Shown in pieces: positions 1 to 10,562 of a stretch of DNA of 64,000 nucleotides. This DNA comes from Helichrysum umbraculigerum. Taxonomy: Eukaryota > Streptophyta > Magnoliopsida > Asterales > Asteraceae. The notes below the pieces were generated by a model. The model was not told the DNA's origin. It saw only the letters and a program-made list of their open reading frames with translations, and searched no databases. Every line of letters begins with the position of its first letter. The stretch's first letter is position 1. The DNA lies in NCBI GenBank assembly GCA_949592205.1, contig CATIUR010000002.1, positions 3,876,501 to 3,940,500 of the forward strand, written 5' to 3'. A program made the translations under genes and the position numbers.

Positions 1-2178
1 CAGAACCATGTTGACTTTTTTCACATGACTTAAATTAAAAGTTTGATGGTTTTTCTCGAGGCAAAAAAGCTCGCTACCTGACATAGATATTTAACCAAAA
101 CTTTGTTACCTTGTTTTTGGAATTTTTATCCAATTTTGTCACTTGTGCTTTTCCTATGTTAAAAATTCCACGGCCACCTGTACCACCTGAGCCAAGATTG
201 CTCTGCATTTTTCGGCCCAAGAAAAATAAGGTTCCTAGAAGCAACAATGTTGGAGCAAATCTCCTTAATTCCAGTAGCCAATTTGTTTCATCAGAATATG
301 TGACTGGAATATAATCATGAGGGTCTATTCCTAATGCCTCTTGAGCTTCCTCAAGCTTCTCCTCAAAGGTATCCACGCTTCCTATATTGAAATAGTATTT
401 GTAGTGGCTACTATTTCCTCTAGTCCCATTTTCATTGTTAGAACTCTGGCTAGTACCATCACTGATTTGGATTGTATTGGAAAATGAGCTCTTCACATAC
501 ACCTTAGCAACAGATTTATTGGAGACAACAATATGATCCACCAAACCAGGTTCTAGAAGCTTATTCTTGAACTCCTGGAAACTGATCTGAAAATGGGAAA
601 ACACATCTAACAATTGTGTGCATACAAATGACGAGTAAACAGAAGGTATCCTAATCTAACATAGATTGATATGCATTAAATGGTAACCTACTTTGGTCTG
701 ATTTCTGTTGGATCTTATTGAAATCGTTTAAGAGTTTAAGATTTTCTTATCACACTTTCTAAAAGTTCAAGAGTTTTATCTTGACAGAGATACACGGTTG
801 CCCAAAACAAAATCAAACCAATGTTGATCACCTTTTCATGCAATTAGCCCCTTAAAATATAATGAACTAAGTGACTGCAAAGAAATGTAGAATAAGTATT
901 CATATATACAATGAAAATTTTATACGAAACAATACCTGTTTTTTGTCCTGAGGATTCGTAAATATTGTTGACAACACAAAAGCAAAAAACAGCAAAGGCG
1001 AGATTATATTTTGATATTGCTTGAATTTATCTCCATCATCATTTTTGCCAGAGTCACCTAGCAATACCACATTATTGGATGTTATTAACAACAGAATTCA
1101 AGGATAATGTTCTCAAATAGATTGGCAACGCTTGGCATGTTACTAAGCCAGCGCAACAAACGTAACTAGTGAATCCTTAAGCTCCAAAAACAAGTTGACA
1201 ATAATTCTAACATATGAAAATATTGGCTATTAAAGCTGAAATCCTGAAATCACTATACGTACAACATACCATTAGAACCCGATTTGTGACCTTCCTCTTT
1301 TGGCACCTCTTTCTTTCCCTTGGGGTAATAGTTTTCATAATCTACATAATTCCATTTCCATGATTAAATAAATAGTCATTAACCATAAAAAACATGACAC
1401 AAAAAAACTCAATGTCCAATTCAACATGTTTCACTATCTATATACACAACTACAAAAATGTATAAATTGATACATGCTATTTTAAGAGTAATAACTTTCA
1501 TCTTACAAAAATCAAAATTTTCATGTTAAATTACATTCCTAAACCATATATAAAAGGATATAAACAAAAGCCCTACTCCTTCAAACAAACGATGAACAGA
1601 GTGCTTATCAGCATACAGCTACATCGAAATTTCAAAACACAATACTTTAGTACTATCTAGCAAATGCTGATTATTAAATTAGCTGAACCACTAAAAAGTG
1701 CTTATTATACGTATCAAAATGCAATAAGCTGATAAGCTGCTTAAATAAACAATCTATACAACACCTAATTAAAAGAGCATGTTTAAATAATAACACAAGC
1801 TTGATTTCATTAAAAAACACAAAGTGGTAACATTTTCCCTTACTTTTCCTCTTTGGTGTTTCGGTGGTAAACAGTCTTCGAAGCCCTAAGTTTTTGGAAA
1901 CGAAATTAGCATCAGCACCACATGTTTTACTAGGGTTAACAATTGAGGTGAAGTAGCTCCTCACGAGGCCTGGTCCGTCATTAACGCAAACATTCCTGGA
2001 TGATGATTCAGTTAAAAGCAATCCTCTCACATTCTGCAAAGTAAACCAGCAATTTAGATTACAAGTTAATTACTGTAATTTGATTTTATAAAGATGGAAC
2101 AGAGGTAAAAATTACTTGTTTGAATGTAGAGTGAGAGGAGGAACGAGAGAGATGACGTGAAATTCGTGTGAAAATCAT
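1..2178 (-). CDS. FTSH3/10: Mitochondrial FtsH/m-AAA protease, N-terminal part (runs off left edge)
   Basis: Partial gene for an inner-membrane ATP-dependent zinc metalloprotease of the plant FTSH3/FTSH10 type, which degrades unassembled respiratory-chain subunits. Five coding exons are visible: 2178-2116, 2033-1844, 1341-1270, 1057-936 and 586-110, all with GT-AG borders, giving 308 in-frame codons. The first exon encodes an Arg/Ser-rich presequence starting MIFTRISRHL, typical of mitochondrial import. Exons 3-4 give the YENYYPKG segment and a first membrane span (ISPLLFFAFVLSTIF). Exon 5 gives the intermembrane FtsH-extracellular domain (ISFQEFKNKLLEPGLVDHI), a second span (APTLLLLGTLFFLG) and the GRGIFNIGKAQVTK linker that precedes the AAA module. 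The AAA and HExxH protease domains lie beyond the left edge. The FTSH3 and FTSH10 paralogues cannot be told apart here. Confidence 0.93.
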
Positions 2179-2459
2179 GATTCAGTAGTATATCATGTCA
2201 TTGATTGATGATAGCTTCTGTCCTGATTATGAATGAAACCCTAGAACAAGAACCGATATTGAAATTGTTGTGTACGGAGTATTTTTTTGGTTTTTCGTAT
2301 TTTCTTATTATACGCGGAGGTTCGATTACAAATGTTACATAGAAATTATTTTAGGCTTTTTTTTTTAACTTTAGAACCTCAAATGTTATTGGGTTAAAAA
2401 GATCAAATTTTGTAATGAAAAATGAATTGGTTAATGTAAAAAATTGATTGGTGTTGATT
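2179..2459. other. FtsH promoter/5' flank
   Basis: AT-rich upstream region of the minus-strand FtsH gene. No open frame or convincing core promoter motif could be assigned. Confidence 0.5.
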
Positions 2460-2885
2460 AAGGGAGAAAAAAAAATGCAATCAATCAGAACTTTATGTAT
2501 ATTTGTAAGTAACATTGTGTTCTTGAGTTATTTGGAGGGTGGAAAGGAAAGGAAGCGAAAAGATTGAAATTAAAATTGTGTTCTCGAGTTTTATTATGCA
2601 AAGAAAGTAAAGGAAGGGGGAGGAAGAGGAGAGAAAGTCTCAAGTGTATTTTTCTTCCGACACTTTCCTCCCATTTTTGAGATGATTAGGATGAATCACT
2701 TTGCTTCCCTTCTTTTCCCTTTAACTTAAGAACACAATTCATTAAACTATCTTCCTTCCCCTTCCATTCTTTTCTTTTCTTCATTGTTCCTTTCTCTTCT
2801 TTTCCACCGATGTTTAAACTCGAGAACACAGTGTAAGGGAGAGAAAAAATGCAATCAATCAGAACTTTATGTATATTTGTAAGTC
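2460..2885. repeat. Foldback MITE-like element between ~50-bp direct repeats
   Basis: Two near-identical ~50-bp direct repeats (about 2460-2512 and 2834-2885, sharing ATGCAATCAATCAGAACTTT) bracket a ~320-bp segment. The ends of that segment are inverted repeats: purine-rich after GTGTTCTTGAG on the left, pyrimidine-rich before CTCGAGAACAC on the right. A second inner pair with the same motif sits near 2576 and 2727. The structure suggests a small foldback DNA element. The flanking direct repeats are too long to be a normal target-site duplication. Confidence 0.5.
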
Positions 2886-4023
2886 TGTGTAAGTAGTCAT
2901 GTTTAGCATTACTTGTTTATAACTCAAAATGCATCTGAAAGTGTTAACTTCTCATTAAACTTTACTCTTTTATATAACTCCTTTTGTCTCATTTATATGT
3001 GTCCTCTAACAAAATTTTGTTGGATGTCCAGCTTTGTTCATATATACGAGACAAATTTAACTGGAAATTTTGAAAAGTCAATTAAAGGGAGTAATAAATG
3101 AGGTAGAGTAAAGTTTAATTGAAACACCCCGAAAACGTGATCAATTTTTTTTTTTCGGTATATAAAACTTATAACATACTTTACATGACTAATATAAACA
3201 TAATATACGTCTCGGAAGCCTTTAACTGCAAATTTAAAATCAAAACTAAACTTGGCAACGATCCCACCGGGATTATTAATTATCCCACCGGGATTCCACT
3301 GGGATAAAACGACCTGACCAAATAACACGAACGATCCCACCATAATGCTTATGATCCCACCGGGATCCTCTGTTTCAGCAAAATTCATACGTTTGACCCA
3401 AATTCAAACACGCATAACTTTTTGCTCGCACATCCGTTAGACCTGAAATTTTGCGAGCACGTCTGTTTTAACCATATAAACACTTGCTCATTTCCACTTT
3501 TTCAATTTTCGCATTTTATCTCGTTTTGGACCGATGACTCGTTTTTGGTCATTTTTAACCAAAATTTTGACACACCAAGTTCTAATTCACTTACACTCTG
3601 ACTTTGGACTTTTTACCACACTTTCAATACATCATTTACAACTTATTGGTACCATAACATTTGACTTTACTCAAGTCTAACTTGTTTTGACTCGTAAACC
3701 CCATTGGTTGCCCATTTGGACACCAAAATGACCCGATTGGGCCTTTGACCATATTGCCCCACTTCCTTGGTCAATTCTCACCCAATTGACTTACTTAAGT
3801 CAAACTAACTTATTAACATCATCCATTGACCATAACTTCAACTTTTGACACTTTCCATTTTCATGAACATACTTTCTTCATTTAACTCAACTTTCATACA
3901 TAAAAGCTTCTATTATACAAGTCTCACTAATCAGTTGACTTTACTTTGACTTCTTACAAAACAACATATACTACTACAAGTGAGACCTTAATATCTTTAT
4001 CAAAACATAATCTTGTGTCATAA

Positions 4024-5842
4024 TGTAACATCCTCTCTTCTGGTCCGGTAATTTCTAATTTTAAATTGATATATTTAATTGTATTAGAAATTATGTGATA
4101 TTATTTGTTTATTGCGGAACTTATATAAATAAGTCCCAGAACTTATTGTGGATAGTAGATTGTTGATTGTTGTGATTTACTATAGTTAACGGTAAAATAA
4201 AATAAGTTTCTCGCAAATGGTTTTTAGGTTCCAGGCAATAGATTGAAAGGGGACTAGTTTTAAGTGAATGCGGGTCGGTGTAAAATCTTAGCCGACATAT
4301 TATATAACCTTCCTTTTTAGGAAAGCTTATCACTTTCCTCTTTTAGAAACTTAGAACCAAAAACCTTAAAACTTTGAAACCCTTAAACCTTGCAAAAACA
4401 AGAATTGAACCAAGTGATTCTTGAGCTGTGATTGTGAAATCTGAGTTTGTAACATCATCATCATCACTTAGTAATCTTAATTGTAAGTCATTTCTAATAC
4501 TTAATTCATGATTATACTCAATTGAAATCTTTGTATGAATTAGTGTTGAATTGATGCACTAAACATGTTATTGTATACATATATGATGATATATGATCTG
4601 AAACATGTTGCTGGAATAGACTTTGTGTTTATTTGATTGAGGTTTTGAATTTCTGGTTTGAGCTCTACACAAACTGCCCAGGTCTGACGAACACAAGGAA
4701 TCCGGAGGATTCCCATTGAATCCGGCGGATTCAAGCCGGTCAAAGGGTGGAGAATCCGGTCAAATGGGGTTTAATCCGGCGGATTCACGTACCGGATTGG
4801 TTTTGAGAACCCTGGTCCAAATGTTACATCTGAAAACCACTAGAATCTGGCGGATTCTAACCCATTGAAGAGATTGTGATTTTTGTTATCCAACTTCATA
4901 TAATCTCAAATGTATTATGATTAATTGATAGTATGTTGATACACTTAACCTATGTTCATATCTTGATTGTGTTGTATATGTTGTGAGATGTATCTGAATA
5001 TGTAATATTTGAATATAAACTGTGGTTGTAAGGATGTTGTCACTAACTTGTATCTGATTATTGATTCTTAGATCCTCAGAGAACTCAGCGAGATAAGGCA
5101 GCTGAGTAAGTGAACTAAAACAATCAGGTGAGTGGATTTGAAACTCACTGTTTGATTTGGTTGTGTCAGTTTGATTTCAATCAGTAATTATAGGATTACT
5201 ATTGATAGAATGTTAACCTTGAAATGATATGCCATTTGATTGGTGGTTTGATTAGCCTGTGAGCTTGATTGATGAATCTAGAGGTCAACTAGATTGTCAG
5301 TTGGACTTGATTGCTAATGTTGGTCAACACAGGGTTGCGTACATGTGTTGATGGAGATTAGCATTTAGTTAGCGGTTAATCACTGTTTTGGCCTACAGTT
5401 GATTTAAGTGTTCTGATAGGGCCACCCGGCACAGGGTCCTTAGGAACCACCGTTCCTCTTGACGATATTTGTTACCTTATTGGTTTTTAAAAAATTGCTA
5501 GCTAAATTGAATTGTGGTTGATTATTCATTCACTTAGCTTCGTGCTAATCCCTCAATTTACTTCCTACAGGTTATGTTTATATTGTGGGTAGTCAGGAAT
5601 GGATGTTTTGATGCTGGGAATGTTTGAAACTAGCAACTCTGATCAAGTTTGTTATAAATGATGTTTTGTAATATATAATGCCCCGGTTTGTAAACAAGTT
5701 AACTATGCTTGGTTTAGTAGTTAAACATGTTGTATAAATGTTTGCGAAAATTTCAAGCAGAATTCTAATAAAATATGTATTGTAAGCATACGCTTCCGTG
5801 AAACATAATATAATATTGTGATATTAAATGAGGGGTGTTATA
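4024..5842 (+). repeat. 5' LTR of chromovirus (1,819 bp)
   Basis: Full-length LTR. It holds several short palindromic repeats around GAATCCGGCGGATTC (about 4690-4860) and the 220-bp segment (4870-5089) that the 3' LTR has lost. Confidence 0.93.
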
Positions 5843-5845
5843 AGT

Positions 5846-5857
5846 TGGTATCAGAGC
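5846..5857 (+). promoter_or_regulatory. Primer-binding site (initiator Met tRNA)
   Basis: TGGTATCAGAGC lies three bases inside the 5' LTR and matches the 3' end of plant initiator methionine tRNA, the usual primer of minus-strand synthesis in Ty3/gypsy and Ty1/copia elements. Confidence 0.95.
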
Positions 5858-6028
5858 AATAGTTTGGGCGAATTGAATATGATAGGATGTTCAATCCTAA
5901 ACTTTGATTGTGTTGTGTCAAACATTCTTGGGAATGGGATTAAGTACTGAATGTGAAATTGTTAGTAGGATAGGTGCTAACGATTAACGATTTGTGAGTT
6001 GTTGTTGTGTTTACAGACATCGCGGATA

Positions 6029-6285
6029 ATGAGTAACCACCTGTTAACCCTAATAACGTCTCAAGGCCGGAAGTTACTGTTGAGACTCATGATGATCAGA
6101 CTGGGCATATTGGTACTTCTTTCCATGCTAGAGAGGAGTTAGAAAGAGACGAGTATCTCCTTCAATTGGAAGAGGAAAACCAAGTACTTAGAATGTATAA
6201 ACAACAAAAAGAGGCTGAATCTTCTCATCCTGTGTTTAGTACGATTTCACCGCCAAAACAAAAGGTGTGTTCATTTTAAACCTTT
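6029..6285 (+). pseudogene. Broken 5' part of gag
   Basis: An ATG at 6029 is followed by a frame that closes soon. The frame in phase with the main gag-pol ORF is open from 6037 (just after an in-phase TAA at 6034) up to a TAA at 6277-6279, three codons before the ATG at 6286. It encodes an acidic coiled-coil-like stretch (ELERDEYLLQLEEENQVLRM), as expected for the N-terminus of this gag family. So one frameshift near the start and one nonsense codon separate the gag N-terminus from the main ORF. Confidence 0.7.
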
Positions 6286-9200
6286 ATGAGCAGTAATTCG
6301 TCTGTGTATTCTGGTAGTACAAATCCTTCGGTAACTCTAGATTGGTTGAGGGATATTGAAAAGAAATTTGAAGTTTGCCAATGTGAGGAAGAGTTAAAGG
6401 TTCCTTATGCAACTCAACTTTTAAAAGGAGCAGCTATGAATTGGTGGGATTCGATTACTTCTGTGTTATCTCCTTTTCAGAAAGCATCTATCCGATGGCC
6501 TGATTTTCATAATGAAGTCTGTAAGCAGTATTGTTCAAACTTTAATATAGCTCGGATTCGAAAGGAGTTTATGGATTTGCAATTAACTGATAAAATGTCA
6601 ATGGATGATTTGATTAATCAGTTTTCAGAGAAACTTAGGTTTGTTCAACAGTGGGTTCCTGATGAGAGGACCAGAATCGAACAGTTTGTGGGTACTTTAC
6701 CTAATCACTATCGAACTTCAGTAAGGTTGGCGGGTTCTCTTTCCCAAGCTTTTATGTTAGCTCGGTCAGTTGACAGTGATTTGAGACCTCAAGAGGCACT
6801 AAGTAAAGAAATGGTTTCTCAGAAATCTAGGAGTGAATCTTCTAGTAAAGGTAAGCAGCGGTGGCAAGGAAATCAACAGGGTAAGAAACAAGAAAGTCGT
6901 GGTGGTACTTCTGATCGTCCCAATTGGTGTATTAAATGCAGAGCTAGACATTTTGGGCCGTGTACTGTGCAAACCACTAGATGTGTGAAATGTGGTGTGA
7001 TTGGTCATGAAGCCAAATATTGTGTTTTTCCTACTTATGTATGCTGGAATTGTCACAAAGAAGGTCATCGTGCAAATCAGTGTTCTGAGGCTAAGAGACA
7101 GGGTTCTGGGTCGGTTGTTAGTTCTTCATCTTCCGGTCAGAAGCGGAAGAATCCGCCATCTGCAGTTAGTAGGGCTTTTCAAATGACAGTGGATGAAGCT
7201 GTTCACACAGATGACGTTATCACTGGTACTTTTCTTGTAAATTCTGTACCAGCTCGTGTTTTGTTTGATTCTGGTGCAAATTGTTCTTTTGTATCTGTGT
7301 GTTTCTGTGATAAGTTGAAAATGATGCCTACTGTGATTACAAACCCTGTTGAAGTAGAAATAGCTAGTGGCAAATCAGTTCCAGTTACCACCTCGGTAAT
7401 TGGAGCTAGTATTATGATAGATGACCAGACTTTCCCAATTTCCTTTCTGTTGATGCCGATTGCTAGTTTCGATGTGATTATTGGCATGGATTGGTTAAGT
7501 CAGTGTAAAGCAAGCATAGATTGCAACAATAAGCTGATTAGAATCCCAATTTCTGAAGAGTCATATGTAGTGGCTCGAGGAGAAAGGGATAGTGGGTGTA
7601 TACCTTTGATTAGTATGATGAAAGCTAGGAAATCTTTGTCCAAAGGCTGTGAATCGTACCTAGCTTATGTGATTGATACTAAAGTAGAAAAGAAATCTCT
7701 TTCTGATGTCCCGGTTGTTTCTGAATATCCGGAAGTGTTCCCTGATGAATTACCTGGATTACCACCAGTTAGGGAAGTTGAATATCAGATTGATCTTGTT
7801 CCTGGCTCGTCACCTGTAGCCAAAGCTCCCTATAGATTAGCTTCTTCTGAAATGCGTGAAATGATGAATCAGATACAGGAGTTGTTGGATAAAGGGTTCA
7901 TTAGACCTAGTTCTTCTCCTTGGGGTGCACCAGTTTTGTTTGTGAAAAAGAAGGATGGGTCTTTTCGAATGTGCATTGATTATAGGGAATTGAATAAACG
8001 AACGGTAAAGAATAAATATTCACTGCCTCGCATAGATGATTTGTTTGATCAGTTGCAGGGATCTTCGTTTTATTCTAAAATTGATTTAAGGTCTGGTTAT
8101 CATCAAGTTCGTGTTTGTGAATGGGATATTCCAAAAACTGCATTCCGTACCAGGTATGGTCATTTTGAATTCCTGGTTATGCCTTTTGGTTTGACTAATG
8201 CTCCAGCAGTTTTTATGGATTTGATGAACCGTGTTTGTCGACCTTTTCTTGATAAATTTGTGATTGTATTTATCGATGATATTCTAGTATATTATAAATC
8301 CGAATCAGAGCATGAAATGCATTTGAGGTTAGTGTTGGAAACCTTGAAAAGAGAACAATTATATGCAAAGTTTTCTAAATGTGAATTCTGGATTCGGGAG
8401 GTACAATTTTTGGGTCACATTATATGTAATGATGGTGTTAAAGTTGATCCTTCAAAGATTGAAGCTGTAATGAATTGGAAAGCTCCAAAGTCTGCTTCTG
8501 AAATAAAGAGTTTTCTTGGTTTGGCGGGTTATTACCGGAAGTTCATAAAGGACTTTTCTAAAATTGCTGGTTCATTGACTAAATTGACCCGTAAGGATGA
8601 AAAATTTGTTTGGACTGAACAACAGGAAACAGCTTTTCAGACTCTGAAACAGTTGTTATGTCAGGCTCCTGTGTTAGCATTGTCAGATGAGTCCGATGAT
8701 TTTGTTGTTTACTGTGATGCATCGATTGCTGGTTTGGGTTGTGTTTTGATGCAGCGAGACCGTGTCATTGCTTATGCTTCTCGTCAGCTCAAACCTCATG
8801 AAAGAAATTATCCTACCCATGATTTAGAACTTGCAGCAGTTGTATTTGCTTTGAAAATCTGGAGGCATTACTTGTATGGTACCAAATGTGTTATTTGTAC
8901 AGATCACAAGAGTCTTCAGTATATGTTTTCACAGAAAGAGTTGAATATGCGTCAGAGACGATGGTTAGAATTAATCAAAGATTATGATTGTGAAATTAAA
9001 TACCATTCAGGGAAAGCCAATGTGGTTGCTGATGCTTTAAGCCGCAAGGTAACTTCTGATCGAGTTTATTTTATGCGTTTAGAAGTTTATTCTGATTTGG
9101 TGGGTCAGATAAAAGCTACACAGTTAGAGGCTTTGTTAGATCATAATTTAAAATTTGAAATTATGCTGAATCGAAAGGAATTGTTATTGGATGATTCGAG

Positions 9201-10551
9201 AGGATTAAAAACCTTTCAGTCTCGTGTTTGGATTCCTTTGTTTGGTGGTCTTCGAGATGTTATTCTGAATGAAGCCCATAAGTCCAGATTGTCTGTACAT
9301 CCTGGAAGTACAAAAATGTATAATGACTTGAAACCTTTGTACTGGTGGCCTACAATGAAGATGGATGTAGCAAGGTTTGTTAGTTCTTGTCATATTTGTT
9401 CTCAAGTGAAAGCTGAACACCAGTATGGGTCGTTGAAACAGCTTGAGATTCCTGAATGGAAGTGGGAACATTTGACTATGGATTTTGTTACCAAGTTACC
9501 TCGAACTGCCCGAGGAAATGATATGGTTTGGGTTATTGTGGACCGATTGACTAAAAGTGCACATTTTCTGGTTGCCAGTGAGACTGCATCTCTAAGTAGA
9601 TTGGCACAATTGTATGTGAATGAAATAGTTCCAAGACATGGGATTCCATTATCGATTGTATCTGATAGAGATCCTAGATTTGTATCTCATTTTTGGCAAA
9701 GTTTGCAGCATGAATTGGGTACACGTGTGAATCTTAGTACAGCTTATCATCCTCAAACAGATGGTCAGTCAGAACGTACGATTCAGACATTGGAGGATAT
9801 GTTGAGAGCTTGTATTTTGGAGTATGGTGGTTCTTGGGATTCTCATTTGTCATTGGTTGAATTTGCTTATAATAATTCATATCATTCTAGTATTGGCATG
9901 CCTCCTTACGAGATGTTGTATGGACGCCGTTGTAGAACGCCTACATGTTGGCTAGAGGCAGGTGAGAAACAGTTTGCAGGTCCAGACATTGTTCAGATGA
10001 CAGCTGATAAAGTGGCAGTTGCTCGTGAAAAGTTGAAAGCTGCACGTGACAGACAGAAACAATATGCTGAACCTAAACGTCGACCTGTTACTTTTGTTGA
10101 AGGTGAACTTGTTTACCTGAAAGTTTCGCCTTGGAAGGGGGTAATTCGATTTGGGAAACGTGGCAAGTTAGCTCCTCGATATATTGGACCGTTTAGAATT
10201 CGTCAGATTGTTAATGATCAGTCAGTCACACTTGATCTTCCTCCAGAGCTTGCTGGTATTCATGACACGTTTAACATTTGTTATTTGAGGAAATGTAACG
10301 TTGAGGACCAGTCTCAGATTCTTCCTTTGAAAGATTTGAAAGTTGATCAGAGTCAGAAGTTAGTTGAAGAACCAGTTGAACTTATTGATAGAAAAGTTAC
10401 TAAACTTAGGAAGAAACATATTCCCATGGTATTAGTAAAGTGGAAACATAGTTTAGGTTCAAACCTAACTTGGGAAACCGAGGACAGTATGAGATCCATA
10501 TATCCTGGATTGTTTGATCGTGATGAGATTTCGGGGACGAAATCTTCTTAA
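6286..10551 (+). CDS. Chromovirus Gag-Pol polyprotein, 1,421 aa
   Basis: One uninterrupted frame with all Ty3/gypsy domains in order. Gag capsid (about residues 1-200, with the TLDWLRDIEKKF and MNWWDS motifs) is followed by two CCHC knuckles (CVKCGVIGHEAKYC and CWNCHKEGHRANQC, about 233-266). Then come an aspartic protease with DSGA (about 328), reverse transcriptase with FIDD (about 662), and RNase H with its DAS motif (about 810). The integrase has an HHCC finger (about 997-1042) and a DDE triad in TMDFV, SDRDPRF and SERT (about 1065, 1126, 1162). A C-terminal chromodomain (about 1371-1415, WETEDSMRSIYPGLF) may guide integration to marked chromatin. Catalytic residues look intact. The true gag start lies upstream behind a frameshift and a stop, so translation would have to begin at the internal ATG. 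Confidence 0.96.
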   Translation: MSSNSSVYSGSTNPSVTLDWLRDIEKKFEVCQCEEELKVPYATQLLKGAAMNWWDSITSVLSPFQKASIRWPDFHNEVCKQYCSNFNIARIRKEFMDLQLTDKMSMDDLINQFSEKLRFVQQWVPDERTRIEQFVGTLPNHYRTSVRLAGSLSQAFMLARSVDSDLRPQEALSKEMVSQKSRSESSSKGKQRWQGNQQGKKQESRGGTSDRPNWCIKCRARHFGPCTVQTTRCVKCGVIGHEAKYCVFPTYVCWNCHKEGHRANQCSEAKRQGSGSVVSSSSSGQKRKNPPSAVSRAFQMTVDEAVHTDDVITGTFLVNSVPARVLFDSGANCSFVSVCFCDKLKMMPTVITNPVEVEIASGKSVPVTTSVIGASIMIDDQTFPISFLLMPIASFDVIIGMDWLSQCKASIDCNNKLIRIPISEESYVVARGERDSGCIPLISMMKARKSLSKGCESYLAYVIDTKVEKKSLSDVPVVSEYPEVFPDELPGLPPVREVEYQIDLVPGSSPVAKAPYRLASSEMREMMNQIQELLDKGFIRPSSSPWGAPVLFVKKKDGSFRMCIDYRELNKRTVKNKYSLPRIDDLFDQLQGSSFYSKIDLRSGYHQVRVCEWDIPKTAFRTRYGHFEFLVMPFGLTNAPAVFMDLMNRVCRPFLDKFVIVFIDDILVYYKSESEHEMHLRLVLETLKREQLYAKFSKCEFWIREVQFLGHIICNDGVKVDPSKIEAVMNWKAPKSASEIKSFLGLAGYYRKFIKDFSKIAGSLTKLTRKDEKFVWTEQQETAFQTLKQLLCQAPVLALSDESDDFVVYCDASIAGLGCVLMQRDRVIAYASRQLKPHERNYPTHDLELAAVVFALKIWRHYLYGTKCVICTDHKSLQYMFSQKELNMRQRRWLELIKDYDCEIKYHSGKANVVADALSRKVTSDRVYFMRLEVYSDLVGQIKATQLEALLDHNLKFEIMLNRKELLLDDSRGLKTFQSRVWIPLFGGLRDVILNEAHKSRLSVHPGSTKMYNDLKPLYWWPTMKMDVARFVSSCHICSQVKAEHQYGSLKQLEIPEWKWEHLTMDFVTKLPRTARGNDMVWVIVDRLTKSAHFLVASETASLSRLAQLYVNEIVPRHGIPLSIVSDRDPRFVSHFWQSLQHELGTRVNLSTAYHPQTDGQSERTIQTLEDMLRACILEYGGSWDSHLSLVEFAYNNSYHSSIGMPPYEMLYGRRCRTPTCWLEAGEKQFAGPDIVQMTADKVAVAREKLKAARDRQKQYAEPKRRPVTFVEGELVYLKVSPWKGVIRFGKRGKLAPRYIGPFRIRQIVNDQSVTLDLPPELAGIHDTFNICYLRKCNVEDQSQILPLKDLKVDQSQKLVEEPVELIDRKVTKLRKKHIPMVLVKWKHSLGSNLTWETEDSMRSIYPGLFDRDEISGTKSS

Positions 10552-10562
10552 GGTGGGAGAAT
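10550..10562 (+). promoter_or_regulatory. Polypurine tract of chromovirus
   Basis: AAGGTGGGAGAAT lies directly before the 3' LTR, the expected place for the plus-strand primer. Confidence 0.8.

Noticed and set aside
7203..7487. Antisense open frames within the chromovirus pol (also 6799-7068 and 9205-9471)
   Set aside because: Shadows of the gag-pol frame with no family resemblance.
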